Assembly (NCBI RefSeq): GCF_024171865.1
Contig: NZ_JAMTCN010000010.1
Span: forward strand, 62,001 to 126,000
Direction of reading: 5' to 3'
Source of the DNA: Prauserella aidingensis
GTDB taxonomy: Bacteria; Actinomycetota; Actinomycetes; Mycobacteriales; Pseudonocardiaceae
DNA length: 64,000 nucleotides
How positions within the stretch are numbered: the stretch's first letter is position 1; each line of letters starts with the position of its first letter. Of the stretch, positions 47,284-56,332 are shown one piece after another. Position numbers and translations under genes: made by a program. The notes beneath the pieces are model-generated. The model ran no database searches. It worked only from the letters and a program-made list of their open reading frames with translations, and was not told where the DNA came from.

Positions 47284-48168
47284 GTGAACACAGCGGCAAT
47301 GTCCGCTGACCACGGCCGGGGCGACTCGAAGGGACACCGGAGCTGTCCCGGCCCCGAGCCGGATCGACTCCTGCGAGGACTGCTGACCGCCGTCGCCGCC
47401 CTGCTACCCCACGGAGGACCGGCGCGGGATTTCCCACCTCCGGTCACACTCGCCGCCGGCGACCTCGTAGCACTGCACGACGGCACCGCACTGCACCATG
47501 ACACCGCACTGCACCATGACACCGCGCCGAGCACCGTTGCGGCGCAGCCGATGATCGAATCCCTCCTGGCTGATCACGGCGTGCAGGTCGAAACGGTCAC
47601 GTCGGGACACGCGAAAGCCGCACAGCACGGCCCGGACACGCGACTCGTCGTCGCGACCCACCGCTCGGCGGCCCGCGACGCACAGCGGTGCGCGTTCGCG
47701 CGAGACGTGCCCGTCCTGCTTCCCGGCTTCGTCGCCGCATCGGCGAACCGGGTCAACAGCTGCCTACGTCCGACCCCCACCGTCATGCTCCAGGGCGCGG
47801 ACGCCGCCACCCATGCCGTCACCACGCCCGTGTTCGAGATGGCACACCTGCCCGGACCGCTCCGCCGCCGAGCTCCCTCCGGTGACGAACGCGACTGCAC
47901 TCACCTGTTCGTACGACCGTGCTCCTACGGTGTTCTCACCGGTGCCGCCGAGGGGCCGGTCGACACGATCACCGCCACCCCGGAGACGCAGTTCGTGTAC
48001 CTGCAGGCCGCGGCTACCGCCGCCGTCGACGACCGCCGAATCACGCTGCCGCCGGGGCGATACCGCATCGCACCGGCCGAACGGCCGCTGTATCACCTGC
48101 ACACCCATGCGGCCCGCAAGCAGGAAGCGCACACCACCACTGCGGTGACACGGGAACGGGGTCCGTAG
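47284..48168 (+). CDS. Protein of unknown function
   Basis: A 294-residue protein that I do not recognise. The middle has a Rossmann-like run (DTRLVVATHRSAARDAQRCA then DVPVLLPGFVAASANRVN). The C-terminal part ends YRIAPAERPLYHLHTHA. Near residue 62 there is a small repeat, LHDGTALHHDTALHHDTAP, from an 18-bp tandem duplication in the DNA. Codon third positions are strongly G/C biased throughout, which supports coding. The GTG at 47284 is a weak choice; ATG 47299 is possible. It is divergent from prfC and converges with merR 6 bp downstream. Confidence 0.6.
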   Translation: MNTAAMSADHGRGDSKGHRSCPGPEPDRLLRGLLTAVAALLPHGGPARDFPPPVTLAAGDLVALHDGTALHHDTALHHDTAPSTVAAQPMIESLLADHGVQVETVTSGHAKAAQHGPDTRLVVATHRSAARDAQRCAFARDVPVLLPGFVAASANRVNSCLRPTPTVMLQGADAATHAVTTPVFEMAHLPGPLRRRAPSGDERDCTHLFVRPCSYGVLTGAAEGPVDTITATPETQFVYLQAAATAAVDDRRITLPPGRYRIAPAERPLYHLHTHAARKQEAHTTTAVTRERGP

Positions 48169-48174
48169 CGGCCG

Positions 48175-48558
48175 CTACGAGCGCGAGCGCGCGAGTTCGT
48201 CCAGCCGCTCCCGAAGCATGCCGGCGAACTCCTCGGCATTGCTCAGCCGTGACCGCAGCTCCGCGCACCGCTGCTCGGCGATCCCGGCGAACTCGCGCAG
48301 CCTGGCCTCCGGATCCTGGTCGCCAGGCGCCGCGTCGAGGATGGCGAGCAGTTCGCGCATCTCGTCGAGCTGGAACCCGAGGGGCTTCATGCGCATGATC
48401 AGCAGCAGCCGGTCCACGTCGGGTTCGTTGTACAGCCGGAAGCCGCCCTGGCTGCGGGCGCTGGGCACGACGAGGCCGACCTCCTCGTAGTAACGGATGG
48501 TGCGCAGCGACAGCCCCGTGCGCTCGGCCACCTCGCCGATCTGCATGTGTTCGGCCAC
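48175..48558 (-). CDS. MerR-family transcriptional regulator
   Basis: A 127-residue MerR protein. The N-terminal helix-turn-helix is MQIGEVAERTGLSLRTIRYY followed by EEVGLVVPSARSQGGFRLY, and then a coiled-coil dimer helix and a short acidic C-terminal part (LRERLDELARSRS) without Cys ligands. The effector is therefore probably not a simple thiol-bound metal. The GTG at 48558 has AGGAAGGGG 6 bp upstream; ATG 48546 is the alternative. It is divergent from the MFS gene and faces the TACCGTTACGTAAG element. Confidence 0.9.
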   Translation of the reverse strand: MAEHMQIGEVAERTGLSLRTIRYYEEVGLVVPSARSQGGFRLYNEPDVDRLLLIMRMKPLGFQLDEMRELLAILDAAPGDQDPEARLREFAGIAEQRCAELRSRLSNAEEFAGMLRERLDELARSRS

Positions 48559-48638
48559 ACCACACCCCTTCCTCGACAAGGCTCCGACCGTAACCGGCTC
48601 GGGCTCCGCCCACACGAACGACAGCGTCCCCACGAGAT

Positions 48639-48652
48639 TACCGTTACGTAAG
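48639..48652. promoter_or_regulatory. TACCGTTACGTAAG element, copy 1
   Basis: This 14-bp element lies between merR and the MFS gene, 60 bp before the MFS start. Its core TTACGTAA is palindromic. The same 14 bp occurs inverted at 50115-50128 before the SulP gene. It fits the dyad-with-spacer promoters that MerR proteins bind. Confidence 0.7.
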
Positions 48653-48711
48653 TGTCCGGCCGTCGCGGTCGCCCGCGAGCCGCCGCCCGATCGACGAAAG
48701 GACCCGCACGC

Positions 48712-49959
48712 GTGCCCTCCGCCGCCGAGACCGCCATCCAACCCGGCCGGACCCACACGACCCGGGTGGTGACGGCCGCCGCGGTGGCCCTGGCACTGAC
48801 CGCTCCCGGGCAGACGGCGGCGATGTCGGTGTTCATCGACCCGATCATCGAGGACCTGGGGCTGTCGAGGTCACTCGTGTCCACCGCGTACCTGATCGGG
48901 TCGCTCTCGGGAACCGTCGTCCTGCCGTTCCTGGGCCGTCTCATCGATCGCTACGGACCTCGTCGCATCATGGCGACGATCGCGGCGTGCTTCGGGCTCA
49001 TCCTCGTCGTGGGCAGCGCCGCGGCCGAGATCACCGGGTTGACCGCGGCGTTCATCGGTGTCCGGGTCGGCGGCCAGGGCGCGCTCAACCTCGTCGCGAC
49101 GACCACGGTCGCGGTCTACGTGCACCGGCGCCGGGGATTCGCGATCGGCCTCAGCTCCGCCATCGGCACGGCCGGGATCTCCCTGGCGCCGGTACTGCTC
49201 GAACGACTGATCGCGGTCGCCGACTGGCGCGCGGTGTGGATCGGCGAAGGCATCGCGGTGTGGCTGCTGGTCATCCCCGCCGCGCTGGTGCTGCTCCCCC
49301 GCACACCGCCCCCGCCGCCCCGCGACACGGACCCGGGTGACCGCCACCGCGGACCACTGCCCACTGTGGACTGGACTCGCGGTCAGGCCATGCGCACGGG
49401 CATGTTCTGGGCCGTCGCCGCGGGCGTCGCCGTGTGCTCGCTCGTCACGACCGGACTGAACTTCCATCAGGTTTCCCTGCTGGGCGAACGGGGCCTGACG
49501 GCGACCGAGGCCGCCGCCACGTTCCTGCCGCAGACCATCGCAGGCCTGATCACCACGTTCGGCCTCGGCTGGCTGGCCGACCGGTTCTCCGACCGGGTAC
49601 TGATCGTGTTGACCATGCTCGTGCTCGCCATGGCGACCGTCGGCGCCGGATGGGTGACCCCGGGCTTCACGGCCGTGCTCTACGGCGTCGCGCTCGGTGC
49701 CTGCGCGAACGGTGTCCGCACCCTCGAGGCGGTGGCGTTCCCCCGGTGCTTCGGACTCGGCCACCTCGGAGCCATCCGCGGCGTCGTGCATTCGATCACC
49801 GTGGGCGCATCGGCGTTCGGCCCGCTGCTCGTGGCCGTCGGTCACGACGCCGCCGACACCTACCGCCCCATCCTCCTGATGCTGACCGCACTGCCCGTCG
49901 CCGTCGCGGTCGCGGCCGTTCTGGTGCGCACGCCACCGCCGGCACCACCGCAGCGGTGA
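48712..49959 (+). CDS. MFS transporter (12 TM, MCT-like)
   Basis: A 415-residue major facilitator. It starts with a short hydrophilic segment and then VVTAAAVALALTAPGQTAAM and SVFIDPIIEDLGLSRSLVST, the pattern of monocarboxylate/oxalate-formate-like MFS members. Motif A is LGRLIDRYGPRRIMATIA (about residues 84-101). A Pro-rich central loop (PPPPP) separates the halves. The GTG at 48712 follows GAAAGGA by 9 bp. It is divergent from merR and probably activated by it. The substrate could be a small organic anion. Confidence 0.87.
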   Translation: MPSAAETAIQPGRTHTTRVVTAAAVALALTAPGQTAAMSVFIDPIIEDLGLSRSLVSTAYLIGSLSGTVVLPFLGRLIDRYGPRRIMATIAACFGLILVVGSAAAEITGLTAAFIGVRVGGQGALNLVATTTVAVYVHRRRGFAIGLSSAIGTAGISLAPVLLERLIAVADWRAVWIGEGIAVWLLVIPAALVLLPRTPPPPPRDTDPGDRHRGPLPTVDWTRGQAMRTGMFWAVAAGVAVCSLVTTGLNFHQVSLLGERGLTATEAAATFLPQTIAGLITTFGLGWLADRFSDRVLIVLTMLVLAMATVGAGWVTPGFTAVLYGVALGACANGVRTLEAVAFPRCFGLGHLGAIRGVVHSITVGASAFGPLLVAVGHDAADTYRPILLMLTALPVAVAVAAVLVRTPPPAPPQR

Positions 49960-50114
49960 ACCACCTCACACGCCACCTCACGCCACAGGCCGCGCCGCGG
50001 ACTCCCCAAGGGGTGACGCGACGAACGCGCACGTCTGCACCACGGCCGGCGGCACAGCCACAGAACCGGGCGCAGATCACATCGGACGTGGGTCACATTT
50101 CCCGCGATACTTCC

Positions 50115-50128
50115 CTTACGTAACGGTA
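50115..50128. promoter_or_regulatory. TACCGTTACGTAAG element, copy 2 (inverted)
   Basis: CTTACGTAACGGTA on the plus strand is the exact reverse complement of the 14-mer at 48639-48652. It sits 87 bp before the SulP ATG. The shared element suggests that the same MerR regulator controls both the MFS and SulP genes. The rest of the 255-bp gap holds no gene. Confidence 0.68.
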
Positions 50129-50214
50129 GAGTCGTCTTCGTTCGGTACGAGCCCCGTCGACGCGGCTCCCTCTCTTTCTCTCTTCTTCCGCACTCCTTCT
50201 CACGAAAGAAGCTG

Positions 50215-51705
50215 ATGTCACTTCCTGCTGCCCTGCGCCCGAAAATCGGCCGCCCGACCTGGCTGTCACCGCGCATCCTGCGCACCGAGGCCCTCTCCGG
50301 CCTGGTCGTGGCCCTGGCCCTGATCCCCGAAGCCGTGTCCTTCTCGATCATCGCCGGCGTGGACCCGCGGGTCGGCCTGTTCGCGTCGTTCACCATGGCG
50401 GTCGCCATCGCCTTCACCGGCGGCAGGCCCGCCATGATCTCCGCCGCCACCGGCGCTATCGCGCTCGTACTCGCCCCGCTGGCACGTGAGTACGGCGTCG
50501 AGTACCTGTTCGCGGCGGTCGTCCTGGGCGGGCTGTTGCAGGTCCTGCTCGCCGGTGCGGGGGTCGCACGGCTGATGCGGTTCCTGCCTCGCAGCGTCAT
50601 GGTGGGTTTCGTCAACGCGCTGGCGATCCTCATCTTCACCGCGCAGCTGCCGTACCTCGTCGACGTGCCGTGGCAGGTCTACCCGTTGCTCGCCGTAGGC
50701 CTGGCGATCATGGTCGGACTGCCCAAGCTCATCAAGGCCGTCCCGGCGCCGCTGGTGGCGATCGTCGTGCTCACCATCTTCACCGTGAGCGCGGGCGTCG
50801 CCGTGCCGACGGTCGGCGACCAGGGTGACCTGCCCGACAGCCTGCCGATCCTCGGCGTGCCCGCCGTCCCGTTCACGTTCGAGACGCTCACGATCATCGC
50901 GCCGTACGCCTTCGCGATGGCCCTCGTCGGGCTGATGGAATCGCTGATGACGGCCAAGCTCGTCGACGACATCACCGACACGCACTCCGACAAGACCCGC
51001 GAGTCGTGGGGCCAGGGCATCGCCAACATCGTCACCGGCTTCTTCGGCGGCATGGGCGGCTGCGCCATGATCGGCCAGACGATGATCAACGTGAAGTCGG
51101 GTGCCCGCACGCGCGCCTCGACGTTCCTCGCGGGCGTGTTCCTGCTGATCCTCGTGGTCGCGCTCGGCCAGATCGTCGGGCTCATCCCGATGGCGGCACT
51201 CGTCGGTGTCATGATCATGGTCGCGGTCGGGACGTTCGACTGGCACAGCATCCACCCGAAGACGCTGATGCGGATGCCGAAGAGTGAGACCACCGTCATG
51301 GTGGCGACCGTCGGCGTGACCGTCGCCACCCACAACCTCGCGATCGGCGTGGTCGTCGGAGTACTCGTGGCCATGGTGCTGTTCGCCCGCCGGGTGGCGC
51401 ACCTGGTGTCGGTGGAGAGCGTGCTCGACCCCGACGGCACGACGAAGATCTACCACGTCACGGGCCAGTTGTTCTTCGCCTCCAGCAACGACCTGGTGTT
51501 CCAGTTCGACTACGCCAGCGACCCGTCGAACGTCGTCATCGACCTCTCCGACGCGCACGTCTGGGACGCCTCCACGGTCGCCTCGCTCGACGCCATCACG
51601 ACGAAGTACGAGGCACGCGGCACGACGGTCACGATCACCGGCATGAACGACGACAGCGAGAAGCGGCACGCCACGCTGGCGGGCAACCTGAGCGGGGCGC
51701 ACTGA
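50215..51705 (+). CDS. SulP-family anion transporter with STAS domain
   Basis: A 496-residue transporter. Residues about 20-390 have the SLC26/SulP core with 14 helices: EALSGLVVALALIPEAVSFS, GGRPAMISAATGAIALVLAP and ESLMTAKLVDDITD. Residues about 400-496 form a STAS domain (IYHVTGQLFFASSNDLVFQF, then VVIDLSDAHVWDASTVASLD). It probably imports sulfate, bicarbonate or another anion. The ATG follows GAAAGAAG. It carries the same 14-bp upstream element as the MFS gene, so both may belong to one MerR regulon. Confidence 0.93.
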   Translation: MSLPAALRPKIGRPTWLSPRILRTEALSGLVVALALIPEAVSFSIIAGVDPRVGLFASFTMAVAIAFTGGRPAMISAATGAIALVLAPLAREYGVEYLFAAVVLGGLLQVLLAGAGVARLMRFLPRSVMVGFVNALAILIFTAQLPYLVDVPWQVYPLLAVGLAIMVGLPKLIKAVPAPLVAIVVLTIFTVSAGVAVPTVGDQGDLPDSLPILGVPAVPFTFETLTIIAPYAFAMALVGLMESLMTAKLVDDITDTHSDKTRESWGQGIANIVTGFFGGMGGCAMIGQTMINVKSGARTRASTFLAGVFLLILVVALGQIVGLIPMAALVGVMIMVAVGTFDWHSIHPKTLMRMPKSETTVMVATVGVTVATHNLAIGVVVGVLVAMVLFARRVAHLVSVESVLDPDGTTKIYHVTGQLFFASSNDLVFQFDYASDPSNVVIDLSDAHVWDASTVASLDAITTKYEARGTTVTITGMNDDSEKRHATLAGNLSGAH

Positions 51706-51767
51706 CCGGCGTTCCCGTGCGGTCGGGTCGGGGCGGGCCATGGCTCGCCCCGACCCGATGTCCTACT

Positions 51768-51780
51768 CTTACGTGACGGA
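51768..51780. promoter_or_regulatory. CTTACGTGACGGA, related to the 14-bp element
   Basis: This resembles CTTACGTAACGGTA with one substitution and one missing base. It lies 35 bp before the HelD-like start, so it could set that gene's promoter. It is weaker evidence than the two exact copies upstream. Confidence 0.4.
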
Positions 51781-51814
51781 AGGGTTCCATCCACGGTTCG
51801 GCCAGGAGGTGGCG

Positions 51815-53932
51815 TTGACCGGCGCGCGCACGAGTGACGAGGAGCAGGAACACCACGCCCTGTCCGAGACGCTCAACCTGCTGAGCAAGGAGCGGGACCG
51901 ACTCTCCGCCGACATCGACAAGGCCGCGGGCGACATCGACGCCCGCAAGAAGCACCTGTGGGACAACCTCCGGGACATGGACTTCGCCGAGAAGGCCAAC
52001 TATCGCGGCGAGGTCGACCTGTCGATCAAGATGACCGAACACGCGCAGATGTTGCACAAGCGGGTCGAGAAGCTGCTGCAGTCGCCGTATTTCGGTCGCG
52101 TCGACTTCCACACCGACGGTGAGGACGACGCCGCAACGCACTACATCGGCGTACACAACTTCTCGCACCCCGAGACCCAGGAGATCGTGATCCACGACTG
52201 GCGGGCACCCGTGTCCAGCCTGTTCTACGACTACGAGACCGGACCCGCCTCCTACGAGACGCCGAAGGGCACCGCCCACGGCGAGATCACGCGCAAACGG
52301 CAGTACAAGATCTCCGGCGGGCGCCTGGAGTACATGTTCGACAGTGCGCTCAACATCGGCGACGAGATCCTGCAACGCGAGCTCGGCCAGTCGGCCGACG
52401 ACCGCATGAAGAACATCGTCGCCACCATCCAGCGCGAACAGAACGCGGTGATCCGCAACGACACCGCCGACGTGCTGATCCTGCAGGGCGTCGCGGGCTC
52501 AGGGAAGACGTCGATCGCACTGCACCGGGTGGCGTTCCTGCTCTACCGCTTCAAGGACACGCTTACCTCCGACAACGTCATGATCCTTTCGCCCAACAAG
52601 GTGTTCGGTGACTACATCGCCGACGTCCTGCCCGAACTGGGCGAGGAGCGGGTCGCCGAAATCGACTTCGACAGGATCGCGAGCAGGTTCCTCGACAAGC
52701 TCACCGGCTACGAGACGTTCAGCGAGCAGGTGGTCAAGCTCCTCGACCGCGTCGACGACGCGGCCGCCGAGCGCATGCGGTTCAAAGCCATCCCCGAGTT
52801 CGTCGCGAGCCTCGACGAGTGGATCGCCTCCATCGCCGACGAGTTCACCCCGGCCGAGATCGCGCAGAAGAGCAAGCGGCTGTCCGAGGACTGGGTGGCC
52901 GACGCGTTCACGGACGCCAGGGCCATGCCGATCTTCACGCGGCTCGACCACGTGGCCGACACCGCGGTGCACCTGCTGAAGAACGAGGTGCGCGACCGCG
53001 GCGGCACATGGAGCGCGGCCGACACCAACGGTGTCCGCAAGCAGGTGCGGGCGATGCTGCCCTACAAGGACGCATTCGCCGTCTACAAGGCCTTCTACGA
53101 GGCCGACGGCGACCGGCGGACCATGTTCAAACCGCTGGCCAAGAAGAAAATCGAGTACTCGGACGTGTTCCCGCTGATCTACACGATGATCAGGACGTCC
53201 CGGCAGGAGACGTTCGGCCACATCCGCCACCTGCTGGTCGACGAGATGCAGGACTACACGGCCGTCCAGTACGCCGTGCTGCGGGAACTGTTCTCGTGCC
53301 AGATGACGATCCTCGGCGACTCCAACCAGTCGGTGAACCCGTTCAGCTCGTCGTCACCGGCCACGATCCACGACATCTTCCCCGCCGCGGACCGCCTCGA
53401 ACTGTGCAAGAGCTACCGCTCCACCGCCGAGATCACCGAGTTCGCCCAGAACATCTCCCGCAACGACAAGCTGGAGCCCATCGAGCGGCACGGCCCGCTG
53501 CCCCAGGTCGTCGCCTGCGACGACCAGCATGCGGAGATCCTCGACATCATCGACCGGCACGCCCGCAGCGACCACCGGTCGCTCGGCATCATCTGCAAGA
53601 CGGTCGCCCAGGCCGAGGCCGTGCACCGCGCCGTGACCGACGCCGGTGTCGAGGCGACCCTGCTCGACTACGACAGCACGGCGTTCGGCAGCGGCATCGT
53701 CATCACCTCGGCGCATATCTCCAAGGGCCTGGAGTTCGACCGCGTGATCGTTCCGGACGCCGACGAGGACAACTACGCCGACGACATGGACCGGTGCATG
53801 CTCTACATCGCCTGCACCAGGGCCATGCACGAACTCCACCTCACCCACGAGCACCAGCTGTCGGCACTCCTGGCGTTCACGGCGGATCCCGACGTCGCCA
53901 CCGTCACCCGGCAGGTGGAGCCGGTCGGCTGA
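51815..53932 (+). CDS. HelD/HelR-like RNA polymerase-recycling helicase
   Basis: A 705-residue superfamily 1 ATPase of the HelD group. An N-terminal coiled coil (LSETLNLLSKERDRLSADID to about residue 75) would reach into the RNA polymerase secondary channel. Walker A is LQGVAGSGKTSIALHRVA (about 230-247). Walker B is LLVDEMQDYTAVQYAVLREL, and the late motifs are GDSNQSVNPF, SAHISKGLEFDRVIVPDA and LYIACTRAMHEL. HelD proteins release stalled polymerase; the actinobacterial HelR form gives rifampicin tolerance. The TTG at 51815 has AGGAGG 5 bp upstream; upstream ATG codons are in frame but unsupported. Whether it is HelD or HelR is not decided by sequence. Confidence 0.85.
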   Translation: MTGARTSDEEQEHHALSETLNLLSKERDRLSADIDKAAGDIDARKKHLWDNLRDMDFAEKANYRGEVDLSIKMTEHAQMLHKRVEKLLQSPYFGRVDFHTDGEDDAATHYIGVHNFSHPETQEIVIHDWRAPVSSLFYDYETGPASYETPKGTAHGEITRKRQYKISGGRLEYMFDSALNIGDEILQRELGQSADDRMKNIVATIQREQNAVIRNDTADVLILQGVAGSGKTSIALHRVAFLLYRFKDTLTSDNVMILSPNKVFGDYIADVLPELGEERVAEIDFDRIASRFLDKLTGYETFSEQVVKLLDRVDDAAAERMRFKAIPEFVASLDEWIASIADEFTPAEIAQKSKRLSEDWVADAFTDARAMPIFTRLDHVADTAVHLLKNEVRDRGGTWSAADTNGVRKQVRAMLPYKDAFAVYKAFYEADGDRRTMFKPLAKKKIEYSDVFPLIYTMIRTSRQETFGHIRHLLVDEMQDYTAVQYAVLRELFSCQMTILGDSNQSVNPFSSSSPATIHDIFPAADRLELCKSYRSTAEITEFAQNISRNDKLEPIERHGPLPQVVACDDQHAEILDIIDRHARSDHRSLGIICKTVAQAEAVHRAVTDAGVEATLLDYDSTAFGSGIVITSAHISKGLEFDRVIVPDADEDNYADDMDRCMLYIACTRAMHELHLTHEHQLSALLAFTADPDVATVTRQVEPVG

Positions 53933-54016
53933 GTCGGGCACAGGCACCGCCCGGGCACAGTCGCCCCCAACGCGGGCGGGATGCTATACACCCGCCCCGC
54001 AACCGAAGGTGAGCAC

Positions 54017-54736
54017 GTGAGCATGCGCTTCAAGGAACTCGACTGGCAGCGGACGCCGATCGGCGAGCTGTCGCTGCGGGTACGCCACGACCCCACGCTC
54101 GACCGCGAGGTCCACGAGATCAAGCTCGGCGACGAGTTCCTCATGTCCAGCCTCTTCACCGTGTCGGAGACCGAACTGGGCAGCCGTGCCATGGCGAAGC
54201 TCGACGGGGCGGATCTCGACGTGGCCGTGGGCGGACTCGGGCTCGGCTGCACCGCACAGGCGGTGCTGGCCGACGACCGGGTGGCGTCCCTCGTCGTGGT
54301 CGACGCCCTCGCGCCGGTGATCGACTGGCACGAACGCGGCCTGCTGCCTGCGGGCACACAGCTCACCGAGGATCCGCGGTGCCGGTTCGTCCACGGCGAC
54401 TTCTTCGCCATGGTCTCCTCGGGTCAGGGATTCGACCCGGAGCAGCCGGGTCGCCGGTTCGACGCCGTCGTCGTCGACATCGACCACTCGCCGCGGCACG
54501 TGCTGGACCCGAGCCACGCCGACTTCTACCTGCCCGACGGGCTCGCCGCCCTCCGCGCGCGGCTGCGCCCCGGCGGGGTGTTCGCCCTCTGGTCCGACGA
54601 CCCGCCGGACGACGAGTTCACCGCGACGCTCGACGAGCAGTTCACGGACGTCACCGCGGAGGTCGTGACCTTCGACAATCCCCTACGGCGCAGCGAGGCC
54701 ACCAGCACCGTCTACCTGGCCCGCTCTCCGCACTGA
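54017..54736 (+). CDS. Spermidine synthase-like methyltransferase-fold protein
   Basis: A 239-residue Rossmann-fold protein. The nucleotide motif reads DVAVGGLGLGCTAQAVL (about residues 70-86), then VVVDALAPVIDWHE (acidic residue binding the ligand) and FDAVVVDIDHSPRHVL. It resembles spermidine synthases and related methyltransferases, but the polyamine-binding residues are not obvious, so its reaction is unknown. The GTG at 54017 follows GAAGGTGA by 6 bp; ATG 54023 is the alternative. It is downstream of the HelD-like gene by 84 bp and may be monocistronic. Confidence 0.75.
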   Translation: MSMRFKELDWQRTPIGELSLRVRHDPTLDREVHEIKLGDEFLMSSLFTVSETELGSRAMAKLDGADLDVAVGGLGLGCTAQAVLADDRVASLVVVDALAPVIDWHERGLLPAGTQLTEDPRCRFVHGDFFAMVSSGQGFDPEQPGRRFDAVVVDIDHSPRHVLDPSHADFYLPDGLAALRARLRPGGVFALWSDDPPDDEFTATLDEQFTDVTAEVVTFDNPLRRSEATSTVYLARSPH

Positions 54737-54770
54737 CCGGCCGGTTTCCCGAGAACTCCGCTGCCGCCGG

Positions 54771-55727
54771 TCAGAGCTTGACGGTCATCACGACGGGCCG
54801 GTGATCGGAGGCGGTCACGTCGCGGCGGTCTCCGGGCTGATCGGTGACGGACGGGGAGTCGCCGTCGCCCGTGGTGACCTCGGTGACCGCGTCGGCGAGG
54901 GCGTGGCTGACGAGCAGGTGGTCGATGAGTTCGCGGCGGCCGCGGTACACCCGCGAGTACCGCTGCTGCTCGGGAATGAGCGGCGCGACGTTCCAGAGCC
55001 GGTGGGCATCGCCCTTGTCGGAGCGCTCGTAGCCCGCGGTGCCGAACTCCGAGCCGCCCGGGCCGAGCAGGATTTGCGTGGTCGCGGCCTGCGGTTCGTC
55101 GTTCAGGTCGCCCGCCACGACGACGGCCCGGTCCGTCCCGTCCCCGTCCAGCAGCGCGTCGACCTCGGCCCGGACGGTGGCGGCCTCGGCGGCGCGGCGG
55201 TGCAGGGCGTAGACGGCGTACCGGGCGCGCTCTCCCTCGTCCCGCGGTGTGAACCGGCCGCCCGGGTAGGTCAGCAGTTTGGATTTCAGGTGCGCCGCGA
55301 CGACGTCGATCGACCGGCCACCGGCCCGCACGCGCACCCGCAGCGCGGGCCGTCCCGTCGCCGCGATGCGCTCGCCGCCGTCGTCGACCCGCGCTCCCCC
55401 GAGTTCGGCGGGGAAGGCGGAGAACTTCTCGACCCTGGTCAGTGCCCGTTTGGACAGGAAACCGACGCGGATACCGCGCCCGTCCGGTTCGGCGAGTTCG
55501 GTGCGCCAGGTTCCGTCGAGCCGCTGCTCCAGGTCGTCGAGCCGCTGCTCCAGGTCGTCGAGCGCCTCCGGGTCACCGATCTCCTGCACCGACAGCACCT
55601 CGGGGCCCAGCGTCCCGATCATCTCGGCGAGTCCGTCGAGTTTCTCGTCGTACTCGCTCTTGGTCGGCGGGCCGTCGCCGGTGCCCGGGCGGAAGAGGTT
55701 CTCGAGGTTCCACGTGCCGATCCGCAT
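54771..55727 (-). CDS. Endonuclease/exonuclease/phosphatase (EEP) family hydrolase
   Basis: A 318-residue metal-dependent hydrolase with the DNase I-like fold. It begins MRIGTWNLENLFRPG; the metal Glu is in VLSVQEIG, the catalytic set includes VVVAGDLNDEPQ (about residue 195) and the closing TASDHRPVVMTV. Substrates of the family range from nucleic acids to phospholipids. A 21-bp in-frame duplication encodes LDDLEQR twice near residue 60. The ATG at 55727 is supported by the conserved start; the frame runs upstream without conservation. No signal peptide is seen. Confidence 0.88.
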   Translation of the reverse strand: MRIGTWNLENLFRPGTGDGPPTKSEYDEKLDGLAEMIGTLGPEVLSVQEIGDPEALDDLEQRLDDLEQRLDGTWRTELAEPDGRGIRVGFLSKRALTRVEKFSAFPAELGGARVDDGGERIAATGRPALRVRVRAGGRSIDVVAAHLKSKLLTYPGGRFTPRDEGERARYAVYALHRRAAEAATVRAEVDALLDGDGTDRAVVVAGDLNDEPQAATTQILLGPGGSEFGTAGYERSDKGDAHRLWNVAPLIPEQQRYSRVYRGRRELIDHLLVSHALADAVTEVTTGDGDSPSVTDQPGDRRDVTASDHRPVVMTVKL

Positions 55728-55785
55728 ACGCGCGACGGTGACAGCGCCGGGCAACCGCGGGGCAACGCCGACGTGAACCGCAGCC

Positions 55786-55920
55786 GTGGTCCGGACGGCT
55801 AGCGTCGTCGACCACGAACGGCGTTCCTGGGCGCTGAACGCGCTCGGCACGGGCGACGTGGACGGCTACCTCGGCGACACGCTCACCGTCCCCGCGGGCG
55901 CCGAACTGGCGGCGCGCTGA
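55786..55920 (+). other. Short ORF, possible gene remnant
   Basis: A 44-codon frame ending in TGA at 55918-55920, reading WALNALGTGDVDGYLGDTLT then VPAGAELAAR at its end. The composition and codon bias look protein-like, and it ends as a real protein might. There is no ribosome binding site and no full domain. I do not recognise it. It could be the 3' end of a gene whose front was lost, near two other truncated genes. Confidence 0.3.
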
Positions 55921-55963
55921 CGTTCCACCACGGTGCGTCCACTCCGGAGCCGTGGCAGGGTCG

Positions 55964-56332
55964 CTACTGTCCCGATCGGACGGTAATGCCCGCAACCTCG
56001 GCGATGCGGGCCGCGTTCGCGTGTCCCCACTCGCCGAGCGGTTCGAGTACGCGGTTCAGGGACTCGCCGAACTCCGTGGTGGCGTACTCGACGTGCGGCG
56101 GCACGACCGGGTGGACGGTCCGGGAGACGAGGCCGTGCTCCTCGAGTTCGCGAAGCTGCGGGAGCACCTTCTCCGTGATCGGTTCCAGGCGACGGCGGAG
56201 CTCGGAGAACCGCAACGTGCCGTGCTCGGCCAGCTCCCGGATGATCAGCGGTTTCCACGCGGAACCGGTGCTGGAGCTGGGCGCCCGGTGGGCGGGCTCG
56301 CCCGCGGAGGCCGTGGCGTGCAGTCCCGTCAC
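55964..56332 (-). pseudogene. HxlR-family regulator, N-terminal part replaced or lost
   Basis: The C-terminal 90 residues are a clear HxlR winged helix: SAWKPLIIRELAEHGTLRFS, then LRRRLEPITEKVLPQLREL and VVPPHVEYATTEFGESL. HxlR proteins usually begin with about 20 residues carrying a conserved Cys before GGKWKPLI. Here those are replaced by TGLHATASAGEPAHRAPSSS, which is unrelated. The GTG at 56332 is the first start in frame. It lies back to back with a 3'-only oxidoreductase fragment, so one deletion could have removed both fronts. If expressed it may still bind DNA but lacks the sensing Cys. Confidence 0.65.
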
